From: Deltaproteobacteria bacterium UBA6930
Lineage (GTDB): Bacteria > Myxococcota_A > UBA9160 > UBA6930
DNA length: 15,346 nt
Assembly: GCA_002450755.1 (NCBI GenBank)
Contig: DKAI01000109.1
Span: forward strand, 1 to 15,346
Direction: 5' to 3'
A program made the translations under genes and the position numbers. This document shows, piece after piece, positions 13,175 through 15,346 of this stretch. The notes beneath the pieces are model-generated. The model saw nothing but the letters and a program-made list of their open reading frames with translations, did no database searches and was not told where the DNA came from. The stretch's first letter is position 1, and each line of letters opens with the position of its first letter.

Positions 13175-14464
13175 GTGAACGATTTCAAAAATTTTGTATC
13201 TAAACCAACGAAAGTGCGAGATGGTCAGAAGACCTCGGCAAAGGTGGCTCTTGAAAAAATCATAGATGGAAGCCGTGTTTTTATAGCAGCGGGATGCGGT
13301 GCTCCACTAGGCTTGACGGCAGAATTTGATCGAATTCGCAGTAGGTGGAAAAGCATCGAGATAGTCTCAGCCTATCATTTGTCTTCTCTACCGGTCTTCG
13401 ATCATCCTGGCGATCCGTTTAAATACACAACACTTCAGGCTCAGCCGTTTGTCAGAGACTTAATTGAATCTGGACATTGCAGCGTGCTTCCCTGCAAATT
13501 CTCCGATTTTGGTCACCTGTTCTCACCCGAAGGGCCGTACCCTGTAGACGTCGCGCTTGTCCAGGTGAGTACACCGGGCCCTGATGGAAAATACAGCCTT
13601 GGTACAAATGTCGGCAGTACGGTTGACTTGGTTTCCTCGACTCCTCTGGTAATAGCGCAGGTGAATCCCCAAATGCCTTACACCTTCGGCGCAGGCGAAC
13701 TCCCAAGTGACGCCTTTGACTTCCTAGTAGATATTGAAGAAAACATCGTGGAGTCACATTCTCCAGTGGCCGATGAGGTAACCCAGAAAATCGCGAATCA
13801 CGCAATCGCAGAAATCCCTGACGAAGCCACCCTACAATTCGGTATTGGAGCGCTTCCAGACTCAATTATGAAAGGCCTCGATAATCACCGCGATCTAGGA
13901 ATTCACGGAGGAATGATCAGCAACAGCATGGCGTGGCTCTTGGAGACCGGAGCGTTGACGAACAAAAAGAAATCGATGGACCGGGGCCTTCTAGTCGCAG
14001 CTGAAGTTATTGGGAACCGCGAACTATTCGACTGGATCCATCTCAATCCGGCTATTCGCCTCGTGCCAGCACGGTATAGCCATGGAGCCGCCGTTCTGTC
14101 CCAAGCCCATCGTTTTGTGGCAATCAACTCGGCAGTGGAAATCTCTTTAGACGGAACGATTAATGCAGAAAGCGCGGGATCTCGCGTAATATCTGGACCA
14201 GGTGGGCAACCTGACTTTGCTATTGCCGCATCCATTGGCGAGAATTCTCGCAGTATTCTCGCCTTGCCTTCCACTGCTACGGAAGGGAAAAGATCCAGAA
14301 TCGTAAAAACAATCTCTAGTGAAGCGACTGTTACAGTACCTCGATATTTAGCCGACCGCGTAATAACAGAATACGGTGTAGCAAAACTTCGGGGACTCAC
14401 ATTAGAGCAGCGCGCAAATGCCTTACGGTCGATCTCACACCCCGACTTTAAAGCCCAATTATAG
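13175..14464 (+). CDS. acetyl-CoA hydrolase/CoA-transferase family protein (4-hydroxybutyrate CoA-transferase type) lacking the usual catalytic Glu
   Basis: This 429-residue protein has the length and two-domain plan of the acetyl-CoA hydrolase/4-hydroxybutyrate CoA-transferase family. Motifs include QFGIGALPDSI (221-231), GIHGGMIS (242-249), SGPGGQPDFAIAA (340-352) and EYGVAKLRG (399-407). In characterised CoA-transferases of this family the middle motif reads GIHTEM, and its Glu forms the glutamyl-CoA thioester. Here the residue at that place is Gly246. The protein may be a hydrolase, use another residue, or belong to a variant branch. Its setting suggests it charges or unloads a CoA thioester of the pathway. 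The start is GTG at 13175 with AGGGG (13162-13166) 8 nt upstream; I see no better ATG. It is the last gene of the operon begun by the dienelactone hydrolase. Confidence 0.82.
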   Translation: MNDFKNFVSKPTKVRDGQKTSAKVALEKIIDGSRVFIAAGCGAPLGLTAEFDRIRSRWKSIEIVSAYHLSSLPVFDHPGDPFKYTTLQAQPFVRDLIESGHCSVLPCKFSDFGHLFSPEGPYPVDVALVQVSTPGPDGKYSLGTNVGSTVDLVSSTPLVIAQVNPQMPYTFGAGELPSDAFDFLVDIEENIVESHSPVADEVTQKIANHAIAEIPDEATLQFGIGALPDSIMKGLDNHRDLGIHGGMISNSMAWLLETGALTNKKKSMDRGLLVAAEVIGNRELFDWIHLNPAIRLVPARYSHGAAVLSQAHRFVAINSAVEISLDGTINAESAGSRVISGPGGQPDFAIAASIGENSRSILALPSTATEGKRSRIVKTISSEATVTVPRYLADRVITEYGVAKLRGLTLEQRANALRSISHPDFKAQL

Positions 14465-14494
14465 TTAGCTTAGAATACGCAAGGTCTTTCATTG

Positions 14495-14545
14495 AAGCCT
14501 CCCTAACTACGGATCAAGCGTGGTACGATTGACGAATGGAGGCTT
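14495..14545 (+). promoter_or_regulatory. hairpin that can mask the ribosome binding site of the LLM gene
   Basis: AAGCCTCC (14495-14502) is a perfect reverse complement of GGAGGCTT (14538-14545). The right arm contains the GGAGG Shine-Dalgarno placed 4 nt before the ATG at 14547. Pairing would hide the ribosome binding site. The loop is 35 nt long, so the strength of the structure depends on folding inside it. No intrinsic terminator is seen in this 82-nt gap, so transcription may continue from the upstream operon. Confidence 0.45.
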
Positions 14546-14546
14546 T

Positions 14547-15346
14547 ATGCAATTCAGCATCTTCGTCCAAACTAATATAGAAGAATGGAAGCTTGCAAAG
14601 GAAGCGGAAGATCTGGGGTACGATGCCTGTTGGTTCCCTGATTCGCAAATGATTTGGTCCGACTGCTACGCCACTATGGCCGTAGCAGCACAAAATACTT
14701 CACGTATACGCCTCGGTACTGGTGTTTCGATTCCGGGAACACGAATAGCACCAGTTACTGCCCACTCTATTGCTACCGTCAACCAATTGGCTCCAGGCAG
14801 AGTCTTCCTTGGCCTAGGTACCGGACATACTGCAATGAGAGTCATGGGGCAAAAACCGATGCGCCTCAAAGACTTTAGGGAGTACCTGCGTGTGGTTCGT
14901 GCATTGCTGCAAGGGGAGGAGGTTGATTACACCTTCGATGGAAATACGCGTAGTATTCAATTCCTACACGAAGGAATGGGCTTTCGAAACCTTGAAGATC
15001 CTATTCCCATTTATATCGCCGCAAACGGACCAAAGACCCTTCAACTTGTAGGACAGCTTGGAGATGGTTTCGTAACACTTATGGGCGAAAGCGAAGAGAT
15101 GTTTACTTACAACTCTGGGATGATTCGTGAAGGAGCAAACACCGCGGGCCGCATCATGCCAAAAGATTTCAATTTTACTGCCCTCGTGAGCCCTGTTATC
15201 TTAAAAAAAGGCGAAACATTGAGATCCGATCGAATAATAGACACCGCTGCGGCTTATGCAGTCTGCATGCTGCACTATGTCTATGAAGTCTACGAGCTTT
15301 CTCAAAACGAAGAGGTGATCCCGGAATTTCTTCGTGGCATTTGGGA
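14547..15346 (+). CDS. LLM-class (luciferase-like) flavin-dependent oxidoreductase, 3' truncated by window end
   Basis: The frame stays open from the ATG at 14547 to the window edge, 266 codons without a stop, so the gene is incomplete here. The TIM-barrel LLM pattern is clear: AKEAEDLGYDACWFPDS (17-33), IRLGTGVSIPGTRIAP (54-69), APGRVFLGLGTGH (82-94), DFREYLRVVRALLQGE (109-124) and PIYIAANGPKTLQLVGQLGDG (154-174). The family includes FMNH2-dependent monooxygenases such as bacterial luciferase and limonene monooxygenase, and F420-dependent reductases such as methylenetetrahydromethanopterin reductase. The sequence alone does not decide the cofactor, but an FMN reductase gene nearby favours reduced FMN. 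GGAGG directly precedes the start. Usual family length is about 320-360 residues, so roughly 50-100 residues lie outside. Confidence 0.85.
   Translation, partial: MQFSIFVQTNIEEWKLAKEAEDLGYDACWFPDSQMIWSDCYATMAVAAQNTSRIRLGTGVSIPGTRIAPVTAHSIATVNQLAPGRVFLGLGTGHTAMRVMGQKPMRLKDFREYLRVVRALLQGEEVDYTFDGNTRSIQFLHEGMGFRNLEDPIPIYIAANGPKTLQLVGQLGDGFVTLMGESEEMFTYNSGMIREGANTAGRIMPKDFNFTALVSPVILKKGETLRSDRIIDTAAAYAVCMLHYVYEVYELSQNEEVIPEFLRGIW

Noticed and set aside
13452..13865. 137-codon minus-strand frame opposite the CoA-transferase-family gene
   Set aside because: It has an Arg- and Cys-rich composition, no motifs and full overlap with a well-supported gene.
13903..14400. 165-codon minus-strand frame opposite the CoA-transferase-family gene
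   Set aside because: It lies wholly inside a clear family gene and its product is Pro/Arg/Ser-rich without motifs, as expected for an antisense shadow.

Overview
This window looks like a bacterial chromosomal catabolic region of moderate G+C. It carries fourteen protein genes I can support, plus one partial gene running off the right edge. No rRNA, tRNA, transposase, CRISPR array or phage gene is visible. The compact layout, frequent Shine-Dalgarno sequences and families present fit a proteobacterium or similar Gram-negative. I cannot name a genus, and that host call is weak.

Layout, left to right. At 166-2082 (+) lie a dienoyl-CoA isomerase-type crotonase, a VOC-fold protein and an exported TPR protein. 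They converge on a minus-strand operon at 2241-6713. Read in its own direction, that operon is biotin carboxylase, biotin carrier protein, carboxyltransferase and an SDR oxidoreductase. All three of its gene junctions overlap by 1-4 nt, so translation is probably coupled. Divergent from it, on the plus strand, are an isovaleryl-CoA-dehydrogenase-type acyl-CoA dehydrogenase and an MmgE/PrpD protein. A 210-nt non-coding stretch rich in inverted repeats follows, then a D-aminoacylase-fold amidohydrolase closed by a strong intrinsic terminator (11346-11384). A second plus-strand operon runs 11448-14464: dienelactone hydrolase, FMN reductase, limonene-epoxide-hydrolase-like protein and a CoA-transferase-family protein. 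After a hairpin that can mask its ribosome binding site, a luciferase-like (LLM) flavin oxidoreductase starts at 14547 and is cut by the window end.

How the genes may work together. Acyl-CoA dehydrogenase, two-component carboxylase and crotonase recall the leucine/isovalerate (Liu) and acyclic-terpene (Atu) pathways, in which a beta-methyl enoyl-CoA is made and then carboxylated. The right half adds a flavin reductase, an LLM flavoprotein, an epoxide-hydrolase-like protein with all five catalytic residues, a lactone-hydrolase-type protein and a possible CoA-transferase. My inference is a route for an isoprenoid or other methyl-branched compound: oxygenation, epoxide or lactone opening, CoA activation, then carboxylation-assisted beta-oxidation. 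The substrate is not proven by the sequence.

The most unusual points are these: an acyl-CoA carboxylase alpha subunit split into two overlapping genes, apparently inside its BT domain; three enzymes (SDR, CoA-transferase family, amidohydrolase) that lack expected catalytic or metal-binding residues; and the structured intergenic region at 9383-9592.
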